Shown one piece after another: positions 47,095 to 55,209 of a stretch of DNA of 64,000 nt. The position numbers and the translations under genes were made by a program. The notes under the pieces are model-generated. The model was not told the DNA's origin, did no database searches, and saw only the letters and a program-made list of their open reading frames with translations. Each line of letters starts with the position of its first letter. The stretch's first letter is position 1. The stretch is from Hyphomicrobiales bacterium. GTDB lineage: Bacteria > Pseudomonadota > Alphaproteobacteria > Rhizobiales > Rhizobiaceae. The stretch spans positions 62,001 to 126,000 of the forward strand of contig UEHQ01000017.1 in NCBI GenBank assembly GCA_900489925.1, read 5' to 3'.

Positions 47095-47164
47095 CTCAAT
47101 ACATGGTCATTCACGCTCTAGAATACAATTGCGTCGAAATTCGCCGAAAGTATCAGATGGCAGA

Positions 47165-47186
47165 CGCGCGGCTGCATTGCCGCGCG
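47165..47186 (-). terminator. GC-rich hairpin after the transporter operon
   Basis: CGCGCGGC (47165-47172) and GCCGCGCG (47179-47186) form a perfect 8-base-pair stem with a 6-base loop, starting seven bases after the stop of the last transporter gene. There is no T run, so it is either a Rho-assisted terminator or a 3'-end protector. Confidence 0.5.
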
Positions 47187-47192
47187 ATCGCC

Positions 47193-47909
47193 TCAGTGTA
47201 GGCCGCCGACGCCAAGCAAGCGCTCGACGGCATCGTGGTCATCCGAGAGCGCCTTCGGCGTCCCGCTCCAGGCAAGACGTCCACGCTCCAAGACAATGAC
47301 GTGGTCGGCAAAATCCAGCGCGCTTTGAATACGCTGCTCGACCAGCAGGATCGTCATGTCGCCGGTCTTCGCCAGCTCAGCGAAGGCGCTCATCAGCTCC
47401 TCGCAGATGACAGGCGCGAGCCCTTCCAGAGGCTCGTCGAGCAAGAGGACCGTCGGGCGTCCGAGAATAGTGCGCGCCGTCGACAGCATCTGCTGTTCGC
47501 CACCGGAAAGCTGATTGCCAAGGTTACGGCGGCGTTCCTTCAGACGCGGAAACATCGAATAGGCTTCCTCGAGAGCGCTCTTGGGCCGACCCTTCAGGCC
47601 CACGAACAGGTTTTCCTCGACGGTCAGCGTCGGAAAGATGCAGCGTGCCTGCGGAACGTAGCCCAGCCCCTGATGCGCCCGCGATGCGCTTGGCATCGAC
47701 GATACGTCCGCGCTTCCGAGGCGAATAGTCCCGTCGTAGCGCTTGGTCTGTCCGGCAAGGGTTGCAAGAAGCGTCGTCTTGCCCATGCCGTTACGTCCGA
47801 GCACGGCAAGCCGCGCACCGGCAGGGACGGAAAACGAAACGCCTTCGAGAACCCGGGTGGGGCCGTATCCTGCGGAGAGGTTTTCGACTTCAAGCGGCGT
47901 GGCTGGCAT
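47193..47909 (-). CDS. livF: Branched-chain-type ABC transporter ATP-binding protein (LivF type)
   Basis: A 238-residue ATPase with Walker A GRNGMGKTT, signature LSGGEQQMLSTARTIL, Walker B VLLLDEPLEGLAP and the LivF-type end LLVEQRIQSALDFADHVIVLERG. The start at 47909 (MPATPLEVENLSAG) is preferred because GGGAG lies eight bases upstream; it overlaps the end of the LivG-type gene by 20 bases. In Sinorhizobium meliloti a transporter of this family, PcaMNVWX, imports protocatechuate under PcaQ control; the position next to pca genes suggests that this could be its counterpart. Confidence 0.9.
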   Translation of the reverse strand: MPATPLEVENLSAGYGPTRVLEGVSFSVPAGARLAVLGRNGMGKTTLLATLAGQTKRYDGTIRLGSADVSSMPSASRAHQGLGYVPQARCIFPTLTVEENLFVGLKGRPKSALEEAYSMFPRLKERRRNLGNQLSGGEQQMLSTARTILGRPTVLLLDEPLEGLAPVICEELMSAFAELAKTGDMTILLVEQRIQSALDFADHVIVLERGRLAWSGTPKALSDDHDAVERLLGVGGLH

Positions 47910-48654
47910 TAGCATAGCTCCCGAGATAGGCCTCGCGCACGCGGGCATCCTTTGTGACATCGGCGGGCAAACCGTCGAAGATGATGGTGCCTGCCGCCAG
48001 CACCACGACGCGCGTGGCGAAGCGGAAAACGAGATCCATGTCGTGCTCGATCATCAGAACCGCCAGATCGGAAGGCAGGTCCGCGAGCGCCTTTTCGATG
48101 CGCCCCGTGTCGCTCTGCGGCACGCCGGCGGCCGGCTCGTCGAGCAGCAGCACCTTGGGCTTCAGCGCCATGGCGACGGCGATTTCGAGAAGACGCTGCT
48201 GGCCGTAGGCGATCTCGTTGACCTTGCGATGCATGAGTTCGCCGAGGCCCAGCGTTCCAAGCAGTCCTGATACCTCGGCCATGACATCGGGCATGGCGAG
48301 GAAATTGCCGAACATACGGCCGGTGCGGCCTTCACGCTGAAGGATGGCGAGCCCGACATGCTCGGCCGGCGTCATGTCATGGAACAGCCGCGTGACCTGG
48401 AAGGACCGGACCAGCCCGCGCTTCACACGGCCGTTCGCGCCGATCTTCGTGACGGTCTCGCCGCCCAGCCGGACATCACCGGAATCGGGAGCCAGATTGC
48501 CGGTCACGAGGTTGACGAAGGTTGTCTTGCCGGCCCCGTTCGGACCGATCAGCGCGACCCGATCACCAGGCGCCATAGACAACGACACATCGTTGGTCAC
48601 CGCCAGGCCGCCAAAGTTCTTTCTGAGATTGATGACTTCGAAGACGGCGCTCAT
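47890..48654 (-). CDS. livG: Branched-chain-type ABC transporter ATP-binding protein (LivG type)
   Basis: A 254-residue ATPase: Walker A GPNGAGKTTFVNLVTG, Walker B VLLLDEPAAGVPQSDT, and the LivG-type H-loop VLMIEHDMDLVFRFATRVVVL. The start codon at 48654 overlaps the LivM-type gene's stop (ATGA at 48651-48654); a much longer same-frame extension to 49458 is a shadow of that gene. The signature region reads NEIAYGQQRLLEIAVAMAL, in which the usual LSYGQ is IAYGQ, a common variation in this family. With the LivF-type protein it forms the heterodimeric motor. Confidence 0.92.
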   Translation of the reverse strand: MSAVFEVINLRKNFGGLAVTNDVSLSMAPGDRVALIGPNGAGKTTFVNLVTGNLAPDSGDVRLGGETVTKIGANGRVKRGLVRSFQVTRLFHDMTPAEHVGLAILQREGRTGRMFGNFLAMPDVMAEVSGLLGTLGLGELMHRKVNEIAYGQQRLLEIAVAMALKPKVLLLDEPAAGVPQSDTGRIEKALADLPSDLAVLMIEHDMDLVFRFATRVVVLAAGTIIFDGLPADVTKDARVREAYLGSYANASHAA

Positions 48655-49661
48655 TTGCCTGCACCCTTCCTGCGGTTCAAGAGATCGACCGCGGTGCCGT
48701 AAAGGCCCTTCGGCGCGAAGAGGACGACGACGATCAGCAGCGCGCCAACCATGGTCAGCCAATGGAACGGATTGGCCGCCGACACATAGTCTTCGAAGAG
48801 CATGAAGACGACCGTGCCAGACAGCGCGCCGAACAGGGAACCGGTGCCCCCGAGCACGAGCATGACCAGCGATTCCGCGGACATAGTGAAGGAGAGGCTG
48901 TCTAGGCCGACCACCTGTGTGGTGATCGCGTTGAGCGCGCCACCAATGCCGGCGACGGCACCTGAAATGACATACATCTTGATCAGGGCAGCTTTCGGCG
49001 ATGCTCCGAGCGCCTTGATACGGACCGGGTCTTCCTTGATGCCGCGACACAGCATGCCGAACGGCGAGCGAACGAGAAAGCGCAGGGCAACGAAAACGAC
49101 CACAAGCAACACGACACCAAAGACATAGGCGGTGTGGCCATAGAGGTCGAACTCGAACACGCCGAAAATCGGATCGGAGGAAATTCCCGAAAGGCCGTCG
49201 CTGCCACCCGTCCAGCTCGACGCCTTGTTGGCGAACTCGTGGAAAAGATTGATCAACGCGATCGAAAGGACGAGCTGCGGCAGGCCGTGACCGCGCAGAA
49301 TGATGGCACCGCTGATCAGCCCAGCGACCGCACCGCCCGCGATACCGGCAAGCGTCATCAGCAACGGATCGTTGATGCCGTAGTGAGCCGAGACGATACC
49401 GGCGGCATAGGCGCCGGAGCCGAACAGTGCGGCATGGCCGAGCGTTGCCACGCCGCAATAACCGGTCACGAGGTCGAGCGAGAGCACGAACAGCGCAACG
49501 GCGATGATGCGGGTGAGGAGCGCCAGATTGTCGGGAAACAGGAGATAGCCGACGACGGCAACCAGAAGAATGGCGGCAACGCCGGCAATATCGCGACCGA
49601 AGGTCCGCGACGGCCGTACAGCACCTGATTTAACAAGGTCGGTGTTCAAGACGTGAGACAT
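48651..49661 (-). CDS. livM: Branched-chain-type ABC transporter permease (LivM type)
   Basis: A 336-residue permease with about nine membrane helices. GYCGVATLGHAALFGSGAYAAG near residue 68 and the LGASPKAALIKMYVISGAVAGIGGALNA docking and helix region near residue 215 are typical LivM features, and the end GLYGTAVDLLNRR matches too. The start follows the LivH-type stop by one base. Confidence 0.93.
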   Translation of the reverse strand: MSHVLNTDLVKSGAVRPSRTFGRDIAGVAAILLVAVVGYLLFPDNLALLTRIIAVALFVLSLDLVTGYCGVATLGHAALFGSGAYAAGIVSAHYGINDPLLMTLAGIAGGAVAGLISGAIILRGHGLPQLVLSIALINLFHEFANKASSWTGGSDGLSGISSDPIFGVFEFDLYGHTAYVFGVVLLVVVFVALRFLVRSPFGMLCRGIKEDPVRIKALGASPKAALIKMYVISGAVAGIGGALNAITTQVVGLDSLSFTMSAESLVMLVLGGTGSLFGALSGTVVFMLFEDYVSAANPFHWLTMVGALLIVVVLFAPKGLYGTAVDLLNRRKGAGK

Positions 49662-49662
49662 C

Positions 49663-50526
49663 CTATTTCGTCCTTCCTGCGAGACCGCGTGGGAAAACGC
49701 AGATGATGGCGATGACCGCGAGGTAGAAGAAGAACTCGCCGAATTCCGGCATCAGGTAACGCCCTGTCGTGTCGATACCGCCAAGCACAAGACAGGCAAT
49801 CAATGCGCCCGGGATAGAGCCCGCCCCGCCAACCGAGACGACAACAAGGAAGGTCACCATGTAGCGCAGGGCGTAGTAAGGCTCGACCGGCAGCAACTCC
49901 GCGCCGACGACGCCGCCAAAAGCGGCAAGTCCGACGGCGACCGCGAAGCTCAGCGCGTAAATGATCTGGGTACGCACACCCAGCGCCGCGGCCATTGCGG
50001 CGTTGTCGACAGAGGCACGCAGCTTCACGCCGAAACTGGTGCGCTCGATCGCGTACCAGAGCCCGCCCGCCACAGCCAGGCCGCAAAGAATGGCAAAGAG
50101 CCGATGCACGGGGATCGTGCGGAAACCAAGATCCGCAGAGCCCTGCAGACCTGTCGGGAGGGGGATGGTCTTCAAGGTCGGACCGAAGACGTAGTTGGCG
50201 ATCCCGATGATGCAGAAGGTAATGCCGATCGTCATCAGCACCTGCGTCAGTTCCGGCGCGCCGTAGATCCTGCGGTAAAGGAAGCGTTCGATCGGCACGG
50301 CAATGATGACTGTGCCGACGACGGCGGCAAGGACACCCAGGCCATAGCCCAGCCCAAGATCACGAACCGCATAAGATGCAATGTAGCCGCCGATCATCGC
50401 GAAGGCGCCATGGGCGAGGTTGACCACCCGCATCAATCCCATCGTGATCGACAGGCCGATTGAAATCACGAACAGCACCATGCCGTAGGCAAGCGCATCG
50501 ACTGCTATGCTGAATATTGTTTGCAT
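49663..50526 (-). CDS. livH: Branched-chain-type ABC transporter permease (LivH type)
   Basis: A 287-residue permease with about eight helices; GLSITMGLMRVVNLAHGAFAMIGGY near residue 24 and the VVSVGGAGSIPGALIACLVLG segment near residue 230 are family marks. The start at 50526 (MQTIFSIAVDALAYG) is chosen from family alignment; the frame is open up to 50697 without support. It begins 411 bases after the stop of the solute-binding protein gene, a gap that holds a strong hairpin. Confidence 0.93.
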   Translation of the reverse strand: MQTIFSIAVDALAYGMVLFVISIGLSITMGLMRVVNLAHGAFAMIGGYIASYAVRDLGLGYGLGVLAAVVGTVIIAVPIERFLYRRIYGAPELTQVLMTIGITFCIIGIANYVFGPTLKTIPLPTGLQGSADLGFRTIPVHRLFAILCGLAVAGGLWYAIERTSFGVKLRASVDNAAMAAALGVRTQIIYALSFAVAVGLAAFGGVVGAELLPVEPYYALRYMVTFLVVVSVGGAGSIPGALIACLVLGGIDTTGRYLMPEFGEFFFYLAVIAIICVFPRGLAGRTK

Positions 50527-50937
50527 GACTGGATTCCGCTTACCGTTTCTCAGTTCGGGCGTTGTTTGATGCTTCAACCAGAAGCATCGGATGGATACTA
50601 GCCGGCTCTCCCCGCCCGAAAGAGGAGCGTGGGCCAAACTCCAGCGCCGTTGGATTGATGTATCCAATCGTCGTCGATCCCTGCATTTGCGGCGCAACCC
50701 GGCGGTTATGCTGTCGTATGGGCAAAGCCCGGCTGCCGCGTCATTTGGAGATCATATCATTCAAGTTTGCTGCGAGCCTCTTGCGATCATTGGGATGCGG
50801 TTCGCGGGGCCTTCCCTAAGGTGACCGCTACCGGCATTCGCCAAGCCGCCGCGTCCGTCCTCTCGCCGAGAGGCGTGCTCTGGCTATCCTTGCTCCGGGC
50901 GCCAGTCGGCACGGAGCAAGGAATGGCCACGCTTTGG
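50527..50937. other. Gap between receptor and permease genes
   Basis: A 411-base stretch within the transporter operon, without a credible gene in any frame. It contains the hairpin at 50887-50922 just after the receptor stop. The remainder may hold a secondary promoter for the permease-ATPase genes, but no box is clear. Confidence 0.4.
50887..50922 (-). other. Perfect 11-bp hairpin after the receptor gene
   Basis: TCCTTGCTCCG (50887-50897) and CGGAGCAAGGA (50912-50922) form an 11-base-pair stem with a 14-base loop, 15 bases after the receptor stop codon on the minus strand. No T run follows. Such stems after receptor genes often raise receptor mRNA stability or partly terminate, giving excess receptor over permeases. 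Confidence 0.65.
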
Positions 50938-52110
50938 TTACTTGGCAGCTGCCAGACCCGGATCGCCCTGCTTTTCGAAAGTCTGGACTTCCTTGTTGTA
51001 GTAGGTGCCGTCATCGGCCTTTGCGACTTCGCGCAGATAGATGTTCTGCGTGATGTGGCGTGTTTCCGGATCGATGGAGACCGGGCCGCGCGGGCTGGTC
51101 CAGGAGAGACCCTTGACGGCATCGACTGCCTTTGCCGCATCCTGCTTGCCGCCGGTCGCTTCGATCATCTTGTAGATGACATGCATGCCGTCATAGGCGC
51201 CGACCGCAGGGAAGGACAGCTCGGCCTTGTTGCCAATGGCCTTGGATGCAGCCTCGACGAATGCCTTGTTCTCCGGCGAGTCGTGCGACACCGAGTAGTG
51301 GAACGTCGTCTGGATACCCAGCGCCGCGTCACCGAGTGCCGGAAGGTCCGGTTCCTGGGTAAAGTCACCGGGACCGAAGAACTTGATGCCGGCCGCCTTC
51401 AGGCCATTCTCGTTGTAGGCCTTGACGAAGCCGAGGGTCGTCGGGCCGGACGGCAGGAAGGCGAAGACGCCCTGTGCGCCGGAATCCTTGATGCGCTGCA
51501 TGATCGGGCTGAAATCATTGGTCGAAAGCGGCATACGGATCGCTTCGACGATCTGTCCGCCTTCCTTTTCGAAGCCGGCTTTGAATGCGTTTTCAGCGTC
51601 AACACCCGGGCCGTAGTCACTGACGACGGAGATGACCTTGGCAACGCCGGCGTCATGCGCGACCTTGGCGATCGGCGTCGATGTCTGCCATGTCGTGAAC
51701 GACGTGCGCACGACGAGCGGGCTCTTCGTCACGATGGCGGATGTCGCTGCATTCATGATCACGAGCGGCGTGTTCGCCTGCTTGAGGATTGGCGTCACCG
51801 CCATCGCGTCCGGCGTGAAATAGAAGCCGGCGAGATACTGCACCTTTTCCTTGACGACCAGTTCCTGCGCCAGGGCCTTCGACTGCGCCGGGTCGGCAGC
51901 AGGAAGATCGCGATAGATAACCTCGACCGTGTTGTCGCCGACCTTGTCGCCGTTAAGCGCCATGTAGGCATCGATGCCGGCCTTGAAATTCTTGCCCTGC
52001 AGCGCGAACGGACCGGAGAATGGCCCGACGACCCCGACCTTGATCGTGTCGGCATAGGCTGCCGTGCTCATGACAACAGCCGCAACGGCGGCGAGAACAG
52101 TCCGTTTCAT
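50938..52110 (-). CDS. Branched-chain-type ABC transporter substrate-binding protein
   Basis: A 390-residue periplasmic receptor of the Leu/Ile/Val-binding type. The signal peptide is residues 1-20 (MKRTVLAAVAAVVMSTAAYA), cleaved before DTIKVGVVGPFSGPFALQGK. The start at 52110 follows GGGAGGAATT; six residues upstream in frame lack a site. Many members of this family bind aromatic acids instead of amino acids. Its position next to pcaB and the palindrome at 52172-52187 suggest a PcaQ-controlled protocatechuate receptor (PcaM-like); this is inference. Confidence 0.9.
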   Translation of the reverse strand: MKRTVLAAVAAVVMSTAAYADTIKVGVVGPFSGPFALQGKNFKAGIDAYMALNGDKVGDNTVEVIYRDLPAADPAQSKALAQELVVKEKVQYLAGFYFTPDAMAVTPILKQANTPLVIMNAATSAIVTKSPLVVRTSFTTWQTSTPIAKVAHDAGVAKVISVVSDYGPGVDAENAFKAGFEKEGGQIVEAIRMPLSTNDFSPIMQRIKDSGAQGVFAFLPSGPTTLGFVKAYNENGLKAAGIKFFGPGDFTQEPDLPALGDAALGIQTTFHYSVSHDSPENKAFVEAASKAIGNKAELSFPAVGAYDGMHVIYKMIEATGGKQDAAKAVDAVKGLSWTSPRGPVSIDPETRHITQNIYLREVAKADDGTYYNKEVQTFEKQGDPGLAAAK

Positions 52111-52171
52111 AATTCCTCCCAGAGACATGGCGCACTCCTACACCAAGGTTAGCACGCAGCTAGAACCATCA

Positions 52172-52187
52172 GGATAATGTCTTATCC
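52172..52187. promoter_or_regulatory. Palindrome upstream of the receptor gene
   Basis: GGATAA-TGTC-TTATCC is a perfect 6+4+6 inverted repeat about 62-78 bases upstream of the receptor start. The form (two arms with a four-base spacer, AT-rich) suits a LysR-type regulator and has the same geometry as the pcaQ-proximal palindrome at 56140-56155, though the arms differ. Confidence 0.5.
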
Positions 52188-52236
52188 AAAACGGTAATGT
52201 AAAATGAAATAACAGCCGACATACATATCGCTTTGG

Positions 52237-53286
52237 TTATTGTTTCCGGCCAATACGACGGATGTTGGCTGCGAGTTCCTGCGCAAGGCGGAGCGAGGCC
52301 GCCGTTGCCATAACCATTTGCGGCAGAATGAGCCATTCCAGCGTCCATGCCGCGCCGGAACGCTCCTGCTCATGCACCAGCGACTGATGGATGCCGGCAA
52401 GCTGCGTCGCGTTGAAGCGCGCAAGTGCCACAAGGGCTTCCGCAGCCACGGGATTTTGCTTGTGCGCCATGGCCGACGAGCCGCCGCCGCCCGCAAGCTC
52501 GATCTCCTCCCCGGCTTGTGCGAGCAGTGCAATATCCTGCCCGAATTTGCCGAGGCTTCCCGATATCAGCGACAAGAGATTGGCGAAGTCGGCAACGGGC
52601 TCGCGCTGGCTCTGCCATTGCTGTTCGTCGGCGAGGCCCAGTTCCTGCGCGAGACCGGCGCGGACCTCGTCCGCCTTGTCTCCCAGCTTTTCCAGTGTCC
52701 CCGCCGCGCCACCGAACTGCAGCGGAAAGCGCTGTTCCCTCAGCCTGTCGATATAGGCCTGCAGAGGCGCACTCCAGGCACGCAGACGATCGGAAACGGT
52801 GATCGGAATGGCGGCTTGCATGCGTGTGCGCCCCATCAACGCGCCCGTGCCGAACGAGTGATCGAGCTGATCGAAAAGATCGACGACGACCGATAGACGC
52901 GTCGAAAAGACAAGCGCCACGGCTTTCAGTCGCAGCATCAGGCTGGTGTCGATGACGTCCTGGCTGGTCGCGCCGACGTGGACCGATTTTGCAAAGTCGC
53001 CGCCGACGGCATCCCGTAACTGCCTGACAAGGTCGGCAACGACAACGCCGTCACGAGCCGTCGCGGTCCTGAGCGAGAGAATATCGGGAGCAAACTCGCC
53101 GCAGATGGCACTGATGCGCTCGGCAGCTTCGGCGGGGACCACGCCGTGGGTCGCTTCGGCCTTGGCAAGCCCGACCTCAAACGCCAGCATCGCACGGACG
53201 TCGGCCTCCACGGAGAAGTACGCGCCGACCTCGCTATCCCCGAGCAGGCCGGACAGGAAGGGGTGGTCGAAGGCCGATGTCGTCAT
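52237..53286 (-). CDS. pcaB: 3-carboxy-cis,cis-muconate cycloisomerase
   Basis: A 349-residue enzyme of the fumarase/adenylosuccinate lyase superfamily that closes 3-carboxymuconate to gamma-carboxymuconolactone. The superfamily signature GSSAMAHKQNPVAAE is at about residue 270, and ATSQDVIDTSLMLRL near residue 103 is typical. The start at 53286 (MTTSAFDHPFL) is chosen from family alignment. Members are often about 350-450 residues, so this is of the shorter type. Last gene of pcaDCHGB; a small inverted repeat separates it from pcaG. Confidence 0.94.
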   Translation of the reverse strand: MTTSAFDHPFLSGLLGDSEVGAYFSVEADVRAMLAFEVGLAKAEATHGVVPAEAAERISAICGEFAPDILSLRTATARDGVVVADLVRQLRDAVGGDFAKSVHVGATSQDVIDTSLMLRLKAVALVFSTRLSVVVDLFDQLDHSFGTGALMGRTRMQAAIPITVSDRLRAWSAPLQAYIDRLREQRFPLQFGGAAGTLEKLGDKADEVRAGLAQELGLADEQQWQSQREPVADFANLLSLISGSLGKFGQDIALLAQAGEEIELAGGGGSSAMAHKQNPVAAEALVALARFNATQLAGIHQSLVHEQERSGAAWTLEWLILPQMVMATAASLRLAQELAANIRRIGRKQ

Positions 53287-53357
53287 GCAATCCGGTTCCA
53301 TCTCCCCATTGCGGGCCGGGCCGCTGCCATCCCATTCGAGACGGCGCGAACCGGAGA

Positions 53358-53396
53358 GTTCCCCTTTCCCTCGGGGAGAGGGTAGGAGAGGGGAAC
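53358..53396. repeat. Intergenic palindromic element between pcaG and pcaB
   Basis: GTTCCCCT (53358-53365) and AGGGGAAC (53389-53396) form the outer arms, with CCCTC and GAGGG arms inside. The G/C-rich nested structure resembles the short palindromic elements scattered in rhizobial intergenic regions. It may affect mRNA processing between pcaG and pcaB. The whole gap is 53287-53428. Confidence 0.5.
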
Positions 53397-53428
53397 CGCT
53401 TCACAATTCAGGCTTAACCGAACGCGCT

Positions 53429-54043
53429 TCAGATATCCAGAAACACCGTTTCGCCATCGCCCTGCAGGCGAATGTCGAACGTATATGTCGACCCTTCGCG
53501 CGACGCGATCATCGTGGCCACACGCTCCCGGTGTTCGACGCGCAGGAGGAGCGGATCGGCCGCATTCGCCTCGGTCTCCTCGGGGAAATACATGCGGGTG
53601 TGAAGCCCGATGTTGATGCCGCGCGCGACGATCCACACTGTGATATGCGGCGCCATCTTGCGGCCGTCTTTGAACGGAACCTGGCCGGGCTTGACGGTTT
53701 CAAACGTGAAGACGCCGTCTTCCGCGCGAGTCGCGCAACGACCCCAGCCGGTGAAATTGGGATCGGCCGTGCCGCGCATTTCCGAGGGGCTGTTGTAGAG
53801 GCCCGCACTGTCGGCCTGCCAGATCTCGAGAACGGCATCGCGCACAAAGGCACCGGCGCCATCGAAAACCCGTCCCGTTACCGTAATGCGCTCACCAAGC
53901 GTCTTGTCGTTGACCATCGCCGTGCCGAGGTCGGCCTCATAGACGCCGTTGATGTCGCAGAAGTTCGGCGTGAGACCGATATGGACATAAGGACCGGCCG
54001 TCTGTGACGGCGTTTCCTTGAGGTATCCGAGTTCCTGAACCAT
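53429..54043 (-). CDS. pcaG: Protocatechuate 3,4-dioxygenase alpha subunit
   Basis: A 204-residue subunit with the intradiol dioxygenase fold: VQELGYLKETPSQTAGPYVH at the start and LEIWQADSAGLYNSP near residue 70. It lacks the iron ligands of the beta subunit (the corresponding stretch is APHITVWIVARGINIG), as expected for PcaG. It pairs with PcaH to cleave protocatechuate to 3-carboxy-cis,cis-muconate. The start at 54043 lies one base after the pcaH stop; an in-frame extension to 54160 runs inside pcaH. Confidence 0.96.
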   Translation of the reverse strand: MVQELGYLKETPSQTAGPYVHIGLTPNFCDINGVYEADLGTAMVNDKTLGERITVTGRVFDGAGAFVRDAVLEIWQADSAGLYNSPSEMRGTADPNFTGWGRCATRAEDGVFTFETVKPGQVPFKDGRKMAPHITVWIVARGINIGLHTRMYFPEETEANAADPLLLRVEHRERVATMIASREGSTYTFDIRLQGDGETVFLDI

Positions 54044-54044
54044 C

Positions 54045-54794
54045 TCAGTTTCCCTCCATCCGGTTTTCGAACATGGTCGAACGGCGGCCACGCAATACGA
54101 TGTCGAACTTGTAGGCGCGGGCATCCATGGGAATGGTGTTGCCCCAGTCCAGCGGCGCAATCAACTGCCCGATGGCGCGCTTGTCCGGGATCGTGCCGAC
54201 GATCGGACATTTCCAGATCATCGGATCTCCCTCGAAATACATCTGCGTGATCAGCCGCTGGGCAAAGCCATGGCCGAAGATCGAGAAGTGAATGTGTGCA
54301 GGGCGCCAGTCGTTGACACCGTTCGGCCAGGGATAGGCGCCCGGACGGACTGTCCGGAAGGCATACTGGCCATGCTCGTCGGTGATGCACCGTCCGCAGC
54401 CGCCGAAATTCGGATCGATCGCCGCGAGGTAGGTTTCCTTCTTGTGGCGATAGCGACCGCCGGCATTGGCCTGCCAGAACTCGACCAGCGCGCCCGGCAC
54501 GGGCCGTCCGCGCTCGTCCAGCACGCGGCCGTGAACGACGATGCGCTCACCGATCGCGCTTTCGCCGGACTTGGCGAAATTGTGGATGAGGTCATTGTCG
54601 AGTTCGCCGATCATCGAGTGGCCGAACACCGGTCCGGTGATCTCCGAAATCGTGCCGTCGAGGGAAAGCAGGGCGCGCTGTGGCGAACGCAGAACGGAAG
54701 TCTTGTAGCCCGGCGTGAACGCGGGCGCATGCCACTCGCGGTCACGGGCAAAGAAGGCGCCGGTTTCGGGTTTGCGGTTGGTTAAGTCGGACAT
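54045..54794 (-). CDS. pcaH: Protocatechuate 3,4-dioxygenase beta subunit
   Basis: The 249-residue catalytic subunit. The non-heme Fe(III) ligands are visible: Tyr in GGRYRHKKE, Tyr in RPGAYPWPNG and the His pair in WRPAHIHFSIFG near residue 165. The LVEFWQANAGGRY motif precedes them. It is the usual length. The next gene downstream is pcaG and the preceding gene is pcaC, giving the order D-C-H-G-B known in Agrobacterium and Sinorhizobium. Confidence 0.97.
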   Translation of the reverse strand: MSDLTNRKPETGAFFARDREWHAPAFTPGYKTSVLRSPQRALLSLDGTISEITGPVFGHSMIGELDNDLIHNFAKSGESAIGERIVVHGRVLDERGRPVPGALVEFWQANAGGRYRHKKETYLAAIDPNFGGCGRCITDEHGQYAFRTVRPGAYPWPNGVNDWRPAHIHFSIFGHGFAQRLITQMYFEGDPMIWKCPIVGTIPDKRAIGQLIAPLDWGNTIPMDARAYKFDIVLRGRRSTMFENRMEGN

Positions 54795-54804
54795 CGTCTA
54801 CCTT

Positions 54805-55209
54805 TCAGGCCGCCTTGCCGGCGTCCATCTGTTCGAATACCTGCTTGGCGATCTTGATGGCGTGATTGGCGGCAGGCACACCGGCGTAGATCGCCACATG
54901 CAGAAGCGCTTCGCAAACGTCGTCGCGGGTCGCACCCGTATTGGCCGTGGCTCGCACGTGCATTGCGACTTCATCGTCCTGGCCAAGGGCAGCGAGAAGC
55001 GCAATCGTCACGATCGATCGCTCGCGATGCGTCAGGCCCGGCCGCGACCAGACGTGCCCCCAGGCCGCCTCGGTAATCAACTCCTGAAACGGCTTGTCGA
55101 AGGGCGTCGAGCTCGCTTCGGCGCGATCGACATGGGCGTCGCCGAGCACCGAACGACGCGTCGCCATCCCCTGCTTGTAGCGTGCGGAAGGCAGTTGGGG
55201 GTCACTCAT
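54805..55209 (-). CDS. pcaC: 4-carboxymuconolactone decarboxylase
   Basis: A 134-residue protein of the AhpD/CMD fold that decarboxylates gamma-carboxymuconolactone to beta-ketoadipate enol-lactone. Motifs: WSRPGLTHRERSIVTIALLAALG near residue 55 and the helical EALLHVAIYAGVPAANHAIKIA near residue 100. It overlaps pcaD by four bases (ATGA at 55206-55209). In some bacteria PcaC and PcaD are fused; here they are separate. Confidence 0.95.
   Translation of the reverse strand: MSDPQLPSARYKQGMATRRSVLGDAHVDRAEASSTPFDKPFQELITEAAWGHVWSRPGLTHRERSIVTIALLAALGQDDEVAMHVRATANTGATRDDVCEALLHVAIYAGVPAANHAIKIAKQVFEQMDAGKAA

Noticed and set aside
46930..47121. 63-codon open frame upstream of the MBL gene
   Set aside because: No ribosome site, no recognisable composition, and it crosses the AACCGGTT repeats and the hairpin, so it is better explained as a control region.
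47890..49458. Apparent 522-residue fusion of LivG with an N-terminal extension
   Set aside because: The extra N-terminal part is an out-of-frame shadow of the LivM-type permease gene; the ATGA overlap at 48651-48654 marks the true LivG start.
50562..50824. Short open frames in the gap between receptor and permease genes
   Set aside because: Two overlapping frames of about 80 codons with no ribosome site and no conserved-looking sequence.
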